64,000 bases of DNA from Pseudarthrobacter oxydans. GTDB taxonomy: Bacteria; Actinomycetota; Actinomycetes; Actinomycetales; Micrococcaceae. Location: NCBI RefSeq assembly GCF_030812335.1, contig NZ_JAUSSN010000008.1, positions 1-64,000 on the forward strand. The letters are read 5' to 3'. A model generated the notes under the pieces. That model saw only the letters and a list, made by a program, of their open reading frames with translations, had not been told where the DNA came from and ran no database searches. Positions 1 to 8,887 of the stretch are shown in pieces (within the stretch, counting starts at the first letter, position 1; each line of letters begins with the position of its first letter). A program made the position numbers and the translations under genes.

Positions 1-40
1 GCACCCGGGAGGGTGTGGGAGAGTAGGTCACCGCCGGAAC
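1..40 (+). rRNA. rrf: 5S ribosomal RNA, 3' end only
   Basis: The first ~40 bases match the conserved 3' arm of actinobacterial 5S rRNA (GGGAGAGTAGGTCACCGCC near the end). Only the 3' third is present; the rest lies upstream. A terminator follows 15 bases later, as expected for the end of an rRNA operon. The exact mature end cannot be set without the 5' arm. Confidence 0.85.
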
Positions 41-54
41 ATCATTAAACGGTC

Positions 55-84
55 GAGAGCCCCAACCACACGGTTGGGGCTCTC
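55..84 (+). terminator. rRNA operon terminator
   Basis: A perfect 13-bp stem (55-67 with 72-84) closes a 4-base loop directly after the 5S end. It is a strong intrinsic-type hairpin although the U-tract after it is weak (cccgcattt). Confidence 0.85.
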
Positions 85-211
85 CCGCATTTAACGCCTC
101 TTTCGCTCCCGGAGCATCGCCGTCATGGTGCTCCAGCCCGGACCCACGCCGGCCAGCCGCTCTCCGGCCAGGACGTGAGGGAGTGACGGGCCGCGGGTAG
201 AGTTGTTGCCC

Positions 212-712
212 ATGGACAACCTCTTCAGCCACGCAGCCCCTGACGCCGCCGAGACACCGGAGCCGGCAGCGGCCGACGGGCTGGAGCCCGTCGTGTACAC
301 CGTTATTGTCCCGGGGGCAGTGGCGCGCGCCTTTGTTGGATTCACCGAACACACGCACCTCTGGTGGCCCCTTGAGGAGCACAGCGTCTTCGGTGCCGGG
401 TCCTATGTTGAATTCGAAGAGAATCTGGTCCTGGAAACCGCGGACGACGGCAGGACCGCCATCTGGGGCTCCATTGATGACTGGCAGCCCCCGCTGTCCT
501 TCCACGCCAGCTGGCACCCCGGTACCTCTGCCGTCTGGTCCACGGAGCTGCGCGTCGCGTTCCGGGCTGTGGAGGGCGGGACCGAGCTCCGCCTCGTGCA
601 CAGCGGGTGGGAAGGCGCCGAGGGCCCAGCCGCAACTCGGGCCGAGTATTTCGCCGGCTGGCCGGGGGTACTGGACCGCTTCGTGCGGTTCATGGGCGGC
701 GCCGGCGCCTAA
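212..712 (+). CDS. SRPBCC / AHSA1-like domain protein
   Basis: Predicted soluble protein of 166 residues. After an Ala/Glu-rich N-terminus (about residues 1-25) it has the START-like pattern of SRPBCC/AHSA1 proteins: a VYTVIVPG strand, the FTEHTHLWWP helix region, repeated beta strands, and a C-terminal helix beginning near EYFAGWPGVLDRF. Such domains bind small hydrophobic ligands; the ligand here is unknown. I start at ATG 212 rather than the TTG codons 3-9 bases upstream because the ATG gives a normal N-terminus; no strong Shine-Dalgarno helps decide. It stands alone between the rRNA operon and a gene-poor stretch. Confidence 0.75.
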   Translation: MDNLFSHAAPDAAETPEPAAADGLEPVVYTVIVPGAVARAFVGFTEHTHLWWPLEEHSVFGAGSYVEFEENLVLETADDGRTAIWGSIDDWQPPLSFHASWHPGTSAVWSTELRVAFRAVEGGTELRLVHSGWEGAEGPAATRAEYFAGWPGVLDRFVRFMGGAGA

Positions 713-797
713 GGTTTCAGGCCCGTGAGGTTGCCGCGCCGGCAACGCAGTTCAGCGCCCAGTCTTCGCCGTCATCCGGACGGGACCGGCTACTGCC

Positions 798-1019
798 CTA
801 CCTCGCCCGCGGGGATTTCCGTGGCAGTCCGCCAAAGAGCCTAGCCAGTGCGAGGGGGAAGGCGGCGACAGCGGCGAAGTGGCGGAGCAGACTGTAAGGA
901 GCAAACAGTGCGCTGCCACCGACCAGGGCCGCCGGCGCCGCGACGAACGCAGTTACCCGGCGCGGGTCACCTCGCAACGCCGACCGGACAGCCGCGCCCA
1001 GAGCACAGTTCCAACCCAT
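798..1019 (-). CDS. possible small membrane protein
   Basis: A 73-codon frame whose product is hydrophobic over about residues 21-62 (VTAFVAAPAALVGGSALF, then HFAAVAAFPLALARLF), which could form two membrane helices, with a basic C-terminus. A purine-rich GAGAGGG lies directly against the ATG, closer than ideal. I recognise no family. It may be a real small gene, a remnant of a larger membrane-protein gene, or chance in GC-rich DNA. Nothing else in 713-1089 looks coding. Confidence 0.3.
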   Translation of the reverse strand: MGWNCALGAAVRSALRGDPRRVTAFVAAPAALVGGSALFAPYSLLRHFAAVAAFPLALARLFGGLPRKSPRAR

Positions 1020-1089
1020 CCCTCTCGACGTCCGGTGGTGCGTTCCTGGCTCATTGAATTCCCCCTGATGGTCACCGGACGAACCTGAA

Positions 1090-1126
1090 CATGACCCTGT
1101 GTGATGTGCGGTCGTTCAGGGTCATG
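1090..1126 (-). terminator. terminator of the LacI gene
   Basis: A 10-bp perfect stem (1090-1099 with 1117-1126, CATGACCCTG/CAGGGTCATG) lies 10 bases beyond the LacI stop codon on the minus strand. No clear U-tract. Confidence 0.55.
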
Positions 1127-1135
1127 ACGAACGTT

Positions 1136-2167
1136 CTAATGGAGCGGAGCCGTGTCCACCGGCGGAACGGCCGTGCTGGAGCGGATTACAAAGCGCGTGG
1201 GGAACTCGGTGTCGGCCGCCTCGGTGTCCCCGGCGCCGTCGAGCCCGGCCAGCAGGCGGCGGACAGCCAGCGCGCCCTGGCCGCGGGCGTCCTGGTCAAT
1301 CGTCGTGAGTCCAAACACCCCACCGAGTTCGTGGCCGTCGATGCCGATCACGGACAGGTCGTCCGGTACCCGCAGCCCGAAGTCGCGGGCGGCGAGGATG
1401 GTGCCGATCGCCATTTCATCGGACGCCGCGAAGACGGCGGTCGGCCGCTCCACTGAGCCGCCGAGCAGTTGCCGGGCGCTGGCGTAGGCGCCCTGGATGG
1501 TGAAGTCGGCGGAGACCTGCCATTCCGGGCGGATCGCCAGCCCGGCGTCTTTCATGGCCTTCTTGAACCCGGCCTGGCGGGTGCCCGGCAGGCGGAAGTC
1601 CTGCTCGTAGGCCGCGTCACCGGTCATGTGGGCGATCTTGCTGTGGCCGAGCTGGATCAGATGGCGGGCCGCGGCCCGGGCAATGCCAGAATCGTCGATG
1701 CGGATGGTCGAAGCCCCGGGCAGCGGGCCGCCGATCCCGACGATGGGCCGGTGGATCGCGAGCAGCTGCTGGATCTCGGCTTCGCTGAGCTCCAGCGACA
1801 CGGCAATCACCGCATCCACCCGCTTGCGCAGCAGGAAGTCGTTCAGCACGCTGTGCCGGCGTTCCTGCCCCTCGCTGACGTTGTAGAGCGTGAGGTCATA
1901 GCCCGCGTCCAGCAGGGTGGCCGAGACGCCCTCCACAACCGAGGAAAAGAACCAGCGGTGCACGGACGGAACCACAACGCCCACGTTGTGGTTCCGTCCG
2001 GAGGCCAGGCTGGACGCATGGTACGAGAGGACGAAGCCGAGTTCGGCTGCGGCATTCTGGGCGCGTTCCCGGCTGCGGGCCGAGACATTTCCCTTGCCGC
2101 TCAAGGCCCGCGAAACGGTGGCTATGGAGAGGCCAGCCCGCTCAGCGACGTCCTTGATGCCGGGCAT
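1136..2167 (-). CDS. LacI-family transcriptional regulator
   Basis: Sugar-responsive DNA-binding repressor, 343 residues, the normal family length. The N-terminal LacI helix-turn-helix is clear (IKDVAERAGLSIATVSRALS, residues 3-22), followed by the hinge and a periplasmic-binding-protein-like effector domain (VGVVVPS, VIGIDGHELGG). The frame is open 13 codons further, but Met at 2167 gives the canonical MPGIKDVAE start and sits 2 bases after the alpha-glucosidase stop codon, so the two genes are co-transcribed and translationally coupled. It probably represses its own operon through the operators at 3983-3996 and 4170-4185. The inducer is likely an alpha-glucoside, by context only. Confidence 0.93.
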   Translation of the reverse strand: MPGIKDVAERAGLSIATVSRALSGKGNVSARSRERAQNAAAELGFVLSYHASSLASGRNHNVGVVVPSVHRWFFSSVVEGVSATLLDAGYDLTLYNVSEGQERRHSVLNDFLLRKRVDAVIAVSLELSEAEIQQLLAIHRPIVGIGGPLPGASTIRIDDSGIARAAARHLIQLGHSKIAHMTGDAAYEQDFRLPGTRQAGFKKAMKDAGLAIRPEWQVSADFTIQGAYASARQLLGGSVERPTAVFAASDEMAIGTILAARDFGLRVPDDLSVIGIDGHELGGVFGLTTIDQDARGQGALAVRRLLAGLDGAGDTEAADTEFPTRFVIRSSTAVPPVDTAPLH

Positions 2168-2169
2168 TC

Positions 2170-3951
2170 TTAGCTCTCCGCGTCCTCGATGTAGATTTCC
2201 AGCCAAACAGTTTCCCCTGAGCCTAACCGATGCCCCGGACCGGCCGGATCAGATGACGAGGGACCGTCCCCGGCGGAGGCCTGGGAGCTGCGCAGCAGCA
2301 CCCGTCCGGCGGGGAGTTCGACAGTCTCATGTCCGACGTTGAGCAGTACCAGGGTGGTGCCGTTCAGGTACGCGAGGCAGCTGTCCGTGCACCACTGCTC
2401 CGCCCAGGCCAGGGAACCCTGGCCGAGTCCCAGTTCGCGCCGGGCGGCCAGCATGCGCCGGTAGAGGTTGAGGTGCGACGACGGCGACGCGGCCTGGGCG
2501 TCACGCGCCAGATCCGTGAAGCTTGCCGGCTGGGGAAGCCACGGGGCGGCCCCGTCGCCGAATCCTGCGTGGAGTTCGGCGGCGCGCCACGGCAGGGGCA
2601 CGCGGCAGCCGTCGCGGCCCAGGCGTTCGCCTCCGGTGCGCCCGAACGTGGGGTCCTGCCGCTGGCTGTCCGGGATGTCGATCCCGTCGGGCAGGCCGAG
2701 CTCTTCGCCCTGGTAGAGATACGCGCCGCCGGGCAGCCCAAGCATGAACATGGACGCGGCCGCGGCCCGGGAGCGGCCGAGGGCCTCGTCCGGCTGGGGA
2801 TCGAAGGCGCCGATCCCGTCGCCGTCGCGCGGCGCGCGGCCGTCGTAGCCGAACCGGGTGGCGTGCCGGACGACGTCGTGGTTGGAGAGCACCCAGGTGC
2901 TGGGAGCCCCGACGGAGTCGAGCGCGGTCAGGGATTCGGTGATGACACCGCGCATGCGGTGGACGTCCAGGCCGGTGTGCAGGTACGGGAAGTTGAAGGC
3001 CTGGTGCATTTCATCCGGCCGGACCCAGTCGGCCAGGCGGGGGAGCGGGTCCACGTTCGCTTCGGCGCACAGGATACGGTCCGGGCCGTACTCGGCGAGG
3101 ATCCGCCGCCATTTGCGGTAGATGTCGTGCAGCGCGGGCTGACCGAACATCGGAGCGTCATGGCCGGGGTAGCCGTCGCAGCTGTTCCCGTCGGCCCGGC
3201 CGCCCCATTCCGGCAGCCCCGGGGCCTTGACCAGGGCATGGGCAACGTCCACCCGGAAGCCCGAAACGCCGCGGTCCAGCCAGAAACGCAGGACCTGCTC
3301 GAATTCCTCGTGCACGGCATCGTTGTCCCAGTTGAAGTCCGGCTGGGAAGTGTCAAAGAGGTGCAGATACCACTGGCCCGGGGTGCCGTCCGGATCGGCG
3401 ATCCGGGTCCAGGCCGGGCCGCCGAAGTGGGACTCCCAGTTGTTCGGCGGCTCCTCGCCGTACTGCCCGCGGCCGTCGCGGAAGATGAACATGTCCCGCT
3501 CCGGGCTGCCTGCGGGCGCGGCCAGCGCAGCCTGGAACGCGGCGTGCTGGTCCGAGCAGTGGTTCGGTACCAGGTCCACGATCATTCGCAGGCCCAGCCG
3601 CGTGGCCTCGGCCATCATGGCGTCAAAGTCGCCCAGCGTGCCGAACAGGGGATCCACATCGCAGTAATCGCTGACGTCGTAGCCGGCGTCGCGCTGCGGG
3701 GAACGGTAGAACGGGGAGAGCCAGACGGCGTCGATGTCCAGTTCCGCCAGCTTCGGCAGCTCGGCGGTGATGCCGGCGAGGTCGCCGACGCCGTCCCCGT
3801 TCAGGTCCCTGAACGAGCGCGGGTACACCTGGTAGATGACGGCGGAGCGCCACCAGCCAGGGAGATGATTTGCGGGGTGCACCGGCGTCAGGGGGCCGGT
3901 CAGGGCCCCGGCCAGGTCGGCGGGGGCGGCGAGTGCTGAGTCAACGGACAT
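2170..3951 (-). CDS. GH13 alpha-glucosidase (oligo-1,6-glucosidase type)
   Basis: Hydrolyses alpha-glucosidic bonds of maltose-, isomaltose- or trehalose-related oligosaccharides in the cytoplasm. Of 593 residues, the GH13 (beta/alpha)8 barrel starts near WWRSAVIYQVYPRSF (33-47). All four conserved regions are present: DLVPNH (126-131); GFRVD with nucleophile Asp235; CAEAN with acid/base Glu297; and SNHD (356-359). The second region lacks any inactivating change. No signal peptide. First gene of an operon with the LacI regulator. No convincing Shine-Dalgarno precedes ATG 3951; the 30 N-terminal residues are Ala/Pro-rich and the true start could be slightly internal. Exact substrate cannot be read from sequence. 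Confidence 0.92.
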   Translation of the reverse strand: MSVDSALAAPADLAGALTGPLTPVHPANHLPGWWRSAVIYQVYPRSFRDLNGDGVGDLAGITAELPKLAELDIDAVWLSPFYRSPQRDAGYDVSDYCDVDPLFGTLGDFDAMMAEATRLGLRMIVDLVPNHCSDQHAAFQAALAAPAGSPERDMFIFRDGRGQYGEEPPNNWESHFGGPAWTRIADPDGTPGQWYLHLFDTSQPDFNWDNDAVHEEFEQVLRFWLDRGVSGFRVDVAHALVKAPGLPEWGGRADGNSCDGYPGHDAPMFGQPALHDIYRKWRRILAEYGPDRILCAEANVDPLPRLADWVRPDEMHQAFNFPYLHTGLDVHRMRGVITESLTALDSVGAPSTWVLSNHDVVRHATRFGYDGRAPRDGDGIGAFDPQPDEALGRSRAAAASMFMLGLPGGAYLYQGEELGLPDGIDIPDSQRQDPTFGRTGGERLGRDGCRVPLPWRAAELHAGFGDGAAPWLPQPASFTDLARDAQAASPSSHLNLYRRMLAARRELGLGQGSLAWAEQWCTDSCLAYLNGTTLVLLNVGHETVELPAGRVLLRSSQASAGDGPSSSDPAGPGHRLGSGETVWLEIYIEDAES

Positions 3952-3982
3952 GCGGGTAATCGTAAGGCCGAATCAGGCAGAT

Positions 3983-3996
3983 TGAAAACGCTTCCA
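3983..3996. promoter_or_regulatory. LacI-family operator, promoter-proximal
   Basis: TGAAAACGCTTCCA resembles the LacI/GalR/CcpA-type operator with its central CG step. It lies 32 bases upstream of the alpha-glucosidase start, where bound repressor would block transcription. Confidence 0.6.
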
Positions 3997-4169
3997 GCCA
4001 GAATCCTGTTGGGCCTTCTCTGCCAGCGTGTGGACTTTATCCGTTCGGCTTATCCTGCCGGCCCGCTGAAGTGCGGCGATATTGCACCCCACAGTTTTCC
4101 CGCCACGAGTGGGACCCCGCCTGTTACCAGTCAGTAATGTGACTTTTCAATGTCACATCACCCTGCACG

Positions 4170-4185
4170 TTGGAAGCGCTTGCAA
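4170..4185. promoter_or_regulatory. LacI-family operator, distal
   Basis: TTGGAAGCGCTTGCAA is a near-perfect palindrome around AAGCGCTT, a classic LacI-family site. It is about 188 bp from the proximal site, so DNA looping by a tetramer is possible. The rest of 3997-4265 shows no coding signal. Confidence 0.65.
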
Positions 4186-4265
4186 CTGTGAGCCGCATCA
4201 CCGACAATGCCGCCGCCCCTCCCCGGAGTTTTGCCCCCCAAATCAGTGCAGGTCACCTGCCGACA

Positions 4266-4373
4266 GGCAGATCGGGCGCGTGACCTCGCCGATGGGCAGA
4301 TCGGGCGCGTGACCTCGCCGATGGGCAGATCGGGGCGCGTGAACCTCGCCGATGGGCAGGTCAGGGCGGATGG
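4266..4373. repeat. 29-bp tandem direct repeat, about 3.6 copies
   Basis: Units begin GGCAGATCGGGCGCGTGACC: 4266-4294, 4295-4323 (identical), 4324-4354 (two 1-base insertions), then a decaying partial copy to about 4373. Each junction contains CCGAT-N6-ATCGG, so the array can form serial small hairpins. A 29-bp unit is not a multiple of 3, which argues against a coding repeat. Together with 4374-4548, where nothing else stands out, it separates the alpha-glucosidase promoter from the GlcD-like gene. Confidence 0.85.
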
Positions 4374-4548
4374 CGCGGCCCCGGGCGCCCTGATCTGCAC
4401 CCGCGGCGCCGCGGCCGCTGTCTGAGTGCTGCCCGGCACGGCGCTGCCCGGTGCCGCGCCACTATCAAGGCCACTATCGACACCCCCATCCCGCGCTCCC
4501 GGGTCCGCGCCTTAGACTGAAGGCCGGATTCGACGAACTGGAGACCGC

Positions 4549-5916
4549 ATGAGCATCATCGACGAGCTCACCTCTGCCCTGGGACCGGCCAAAGTCGCCC
4601 TGGACGCCCCCACCCTGACTGCCTATGCCGTGGACCAGGCGCCGGTGCTGGACTACCAGCTGCCGCAGGCCGTGGTCCGGGCCGAATCCATCGAAGACGT
4701 CCAGGCCACCGTCCGCGCCTGCGCCGCCCGCGGCGTTCCGCTGGTGGCCCGCGGCGCCGGGACCGGTGTCTCGGGCGGTGCGCACGCGAGCAAGGACTGC
4801 GTCGTGCTGAGCCTGGAACGGATGAACCGCATCCTGGACCTCAACGCCGATGACGAAACGGCCGTCGTCGAACCCGGGGTCATCAACGCGGACCTCAACG
4901 CGGCCGCCGCAGTCCACGGACTCATGTACGCCCCCGACCCGGCCAGTTTCAACCAGTCCACGATCGGCGGCAACGTGGCCACGAACGCCGGCGGCCTGCG
5001 CTGCGCCAAGTACGGGGTGACCCGCGACTCCGTGCTGGCGCTCGACGTCGTCCTGGCGGACGGCTCGCTCATCCACACCGGCCATCAGACCTTCAAGGGC
5101 GTCGCCGGCTACGACCTCACCGGGCTCTTCGTCGGCTCCGAGGGGACCCTGGGGATCGTCGTCGGCATCACCGTCCGGCTCAAGTACCTCCCGCAGGACG
5201 TGCACACGATCGCCGCCTTCTACCCGGACTTCCGCAGCGCCGCGGCAGGTGTCCTTGCCGTAGGCAGGGCGCGCGTGCAGCCGGCCATCATGGAACTGCT
5301 TGACAGCGGCACCCTGGCCCAGCTCGATGCGCTCCACGGCTCGGACCTCGCCGCCCGGGGACAGTCCCTGCTGCTGATCCAGACCGACGGCTTCGGCGCA
5401 GCGGCGGAGGCGGCCGCGATCCGTCCCGTCCTCGCGGCCGGCGGCGCGGTCGTGACCATGGAAGCCAGCGCGGAGGCGGAGCGGCTGGTGGAGCTGCGGC
5501 GCAACAGCCGCGGAGTGGAGGTCGACGACGAATACCGGGTGGGCGAGGACGTCGCCGTCCCGCGTTCCCGGCTCGTCGACTACGTCGCCGAGCTGGAGGC
5601 CATGGCGGCGGCGTACGGGGTCAGGCTCAAGGTGGTGGCGCACGCCGGCGACGGGAACCTGCACCCGACGTTCTGGGTGGACCGGGTGGACAGCGCTGTC
5701 GGAGCCGATGCCATGGGGCGGCTGGGCGGGGCCCTGGACAAATCCATCACCGTGGCGCTGGCGATGGGCGGCACCATCACGGGGGAGCACGGGATCGGCC
5801 AGTTCAAGCTGCGCTGGCTCGGGCTGGAACAGAAGGAACCCGTGCGCGAACTGCAGCGCCGGATCAAGGAGCTGTTCGACCCGGCCGGCATCCTGAACCC
5901 CGGCAAGGCGATTTAG
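4549..5916 (+). CDS. FAD-linked oxidase, GlcD / D-lactate dehydrogenase type
   Basis: Flavoprotein of the vanillyl-alcohol-oxidase superfamily oxidising a 2-hydroxy acid such as glycolate, D-lactate or D-2-hydroxyglutarate. The 455 residues give the FAD-binding PCMH domain, with VARGAGTGVSGG (66-77) and GGNVATNAGG followed by KYGVTRD (about 142-163), and the C-terminal oxidase domain with the HAGDGNLHP metal/substrate motif and GEHGIG. GGAG precedes ATG 4549. There are no GlcE/GlcF partners nearby, so it is a stand-alone one-subunit enzyme. Convergent with the DUF4032 gene across the hairpin at 5945-5998. Confidence 0.88.
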   Translation: MSIIDELTSALGPAKVALDAPTLTAYAVDQAPVLDYQLPQAVVRAESIEDVQATVRACAARGVPLVARGAGTGVSGGAHASKDCVVLSLERMNRILDLNADDETAVVEPGVINADLNAAAAVHGLMYAPDPASFNQSTIGGNVATNAGGLRCAKYGVTRDSVLALDVVLADGSLIHTGHQTFKGVAGYDLTGLFVGSEGTLGIVVGITVRLKYLPQDVHTIAAFYPDFRSAAAGVLAVGRARVQPAIMELLDSGTLAQLDALHGSDLAARGQSLLLIQTDGFGAAAEAAAIRPVLAAGGAVVTMEASAEAERLVELRRNSRGVEVDDEYRVGEDVAVPRSRLVDYVAELEAMAAAYGVRLKVVAHAGDGNLHPTFWVDRVDSAVGADAMGRLGGALDKSITVALAMGGTITGEHGIGQFKLRWLGLEQKEPVRELQRRIKELFDPAGILNPGKAI

Positions 5917-5944
5917 CGCGGCCGTGCTACGACCGGCCCCCAAC

Positions 5945-5998
5945 TGACTCGCAGCAAAGGCCGTTTTGAGGGCTCAGAACGGCCCCTGCTGCGAGTCA
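5945..5998. terminator. bidirectional two-tier hairpin between convergent genes
   Basis: The outer stem of 12 perfect bp (5945-5956 with 5987-5998, TGACTCGCAGCA) is followed by a 2x2 internal loop and an inner 7-bp stem (5959-5965 with 5978-5984, GGCCGTT). It lies between the stops at 5916 (+) and 6012 (-), so it probably ends both transcripts. No U-tract. Confidence 0.75.
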
Positions 5999-6011
5999 TT
6001 TGGGTGTGCAC

Positions 6012-7448
6012 TCAGTCGTCGGAGTCCGGGTACTCCTCGATGGACTCGTCGGCGCCGTAGCGGGATTCCTCCGTTTCCACCTCCAGGATCTTCAGGAGCC
6101 CGGTGTCAGGGTTCAGCATGATGGCCGCCTCGTCCCGGCGGTGGCGCAGCTCGGAGTCGATGTAGGACTGCACGGCTTCGGCCAGCGGAATGTGCCGGTT
6201 CTCCTTCTCGGACATGTACCAGCGGTGCTCCAGGATCTCGTGCACGGCCTCCGCAGGCTCCAGCTTCCCGGACAGGTCGCGGGGGATGGAACGGACAATC
6301 GGTTCGAATATCTGGCTGACCCACAGGTGGGCGCTGTATTCCTCGTCCATCCCGGGGTTGTTGTCCGCGCGGAAGGAGTCCATGTCATTCAGGAGCCGGC
6401 GGGCCTGGTTTTCCTGGGCGTCCAGGCCGGTCAGGCGCAGCAGCCGGCGCTGGTGGTGGCCGGCGTCGACCACCTTGGGCTGCAGCTGGATCGTCGAACC
6501 GTTCTGTGTGGTCTTGATCGCGTATTCCTCGACGTCGAAGCCGAGCTCGTTGAGCTTCCGGATGCGGGCCGCCACCCGCCAGCGCTCACCGATCTCGAAG
6601 GATTCCTTCTCCGTCAGCTCGGTCCAGAGGCGCCGGTAGCTGTCCATGATGAGTTCGCTCGTGGCCACGGGGTCCACTTTTTCCTCGATCAGGCCGCCGT
6701 CGAGCAGGTCCATGAGTTCACCGGCGATATTGACCCGGGCGATTTCCAGATCGTATTCGCGCTGGCCCGTGGACAGGTCCGGGTACAGCTCGCCGGTCTC
6801 CGCGTCCACAAGGTATGCGGCGAACGCGCCGGCGTCGCGGCGGAACAGCGTGTTGGAAAGAGAGACGTCGCCCCAGTAGAACCCGATCAGGTGCAGGCGC
6901 ACCATGAGCAGGGCCTGCGCGTCGATCAGGCGCGTGAGGGTGTCCTTGCGCAGCATCTGCGAAAAGAGGGCGCGGTACGGCATGGAGAACTTCAGGTGCC
7001 GGGTGACCAGCACGGGGTTCAACGGCCGGCCGTCAGGCGTCGTGCGGCCGGTGATCACGGCGACCGGTTCCACGCAGGGCACGTCCAGCCGGGCGAGCTT
7101 GCGGAGCATGTGGTACTCGTGGCGGGCCACGTGTTCCGAGGTTTCCTTGATGGCGATGACGGAGCCGCCAAGGTGGGCGAAGCGCACGATGTGGCGGGAG
7201 ATGCCGCGGGGGAGCGCGGCGAGGTATTCCGCCGGCCAGTCCTCCAGCGCGATGTGCCACGGCAGGTCCAGCAGCTCCGGGTCGGTGGCGGCGGCGGTGA
7301 TGCTCAGCGAGCTCGAGGCCACGGACCCCTTGCTGTCATTGGCGCTGGCGGCTTCGAACCGGGGCAGCTTGCCGATCTGACCGTAGTCGGTGGGTTCGTC
7401 GTGCCACTGGGCACTGTTTTCCTCGGTGATGTGGTTGTCCTCGGTCAT
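6012..7448 (-). CDS. DUF4032 protein with kinase-like N-terminal domain
   Basis: Widely conserved actinobacterial protein of unknown role, 478 residues. The N-terminal half (about 60-290) looks like the lipopolysaccharide-kinase/protein-kinase fold: the SVIAIKETSE strand with candidate ATP-binding Lys101, a catalytic-loop-like YWGDVSLSNTLF with Asp194 and Asn199, and a DAE motif at Asp215 in place of DFG. The C-terminal half (about 300-450) matches the DUF4032 pattern, with an acidic tail (EYPDSDD). Phosphotransfer is plausible from the residues seen, but the substrate is unknown. It lies downstream of ugpC but behind a terminator, so is probably separately transcribed. Confidence 0.85.
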   Translation of the reverse strand: MTEDNHITEENSAQWHDEPTDYGQIGKLPRFEAASANDSKGSVASSSLSITAAATDPELLDLPWHIALEDWPAEYLAALPRGISRHIVRFAHLGGSVIAIKETSEHVARHEYHMLRKLARLDVPCVEPVAVITGRTTPDGRPLNPVLVTRHLKFSMPYRALFSQMLRKDTLTRLIDAQALLMVRLHLIGFYWGDVSLSNTLFRRDAGAFAAYLVDAETGELYPDLSTGQREYDLEIARVNIAGELMDLLDGGLIEEKVDPVATSELIMDSYRRLWTELTEKESFEIGERWRVAARIRKLNELGFDVEEYAIKTTQNGSTIQLQPKVVDAGHHQRRLLRLTGLDAQENQARRLLNDMDSFRADNNPGMDEEYSAHLWVSQIFEPIVRSIPRDLSGKLEPAEAVHEILEHRWYMSEKENRHIPLAEAVQSYIDSELRHRRDEAAIMLNPDTGLLKILEVETEESRYGADESIEEYPDSDD

Positions 7449-7514
7449 GAGCCAATTCTTCCGTACTAAGGGCGCCGGCCCTAACGAAAGGGTGCTGCCT
7501 GGCAGTTAAAGCCC

Positions 7515-7546
7515 GACGGCGGCCCTCCAGTGGGAGGACCGCCGTC
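7515..7546 (-). terminator. terminator of ugpC
   Basis: Stem GACGGCGG/CCGCCGTC (7515-7522 with 7539-7546), extended by CCCTCC/GGGAGG with one bulged base, begins 15 bases past the ugpC stop. On the minus strand it is followed closely by a short T-run. Confidence 0.8.
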
Positions 7547-7561
7547 AGTCGTGCTGGGGGC

Positions 7562-8644
<1,083 letters not shown>

Positions 8645-8887
8645 AGTTATCAATCCCTTCACCGGCAGGTACGTGCCGGACGATCCGTAGTGAATGGTCT
8701 TATTATTCAGTTGTTAATTCAGTTGTCAGCACCTGGTCGTGCGTCTACTCCCCGGCCGAAGCCGAGGAGTATCCAATGACGCCGCACGGTACTTGTGCGC
8801 CACATCACAACCAGAGTATGTCATTTTTTTGTTAAAAGGACCAAAATGTTGCGGATGTCACACGTGATCCGGCTTACCCGGGGTCCG

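Noticed and set aside
2329-3939. 536-codon open frame on the plus strand
   Set aside because: Antisense shadow of the alpha-glucosidase; composition follows the GC3 pattern of the real gene and shows no domain.
4266-4373. Possible CRISPR array
   Set aside because: Repeats abut with no unique spacers and there are no cas genes.
4158-4439. 93-codon minus-strand frame over the tandem repeat
   Set aside because: The apparent protein repeat comes from the 29-bp DNA repeat in shifting frames; unit length is not a multiple of three.
6000-7469. 489-codon plus-strand frame
   Set aside because: Shadow of the DUF4032 gene, which has clear kinase-like motifs on the minus strand.
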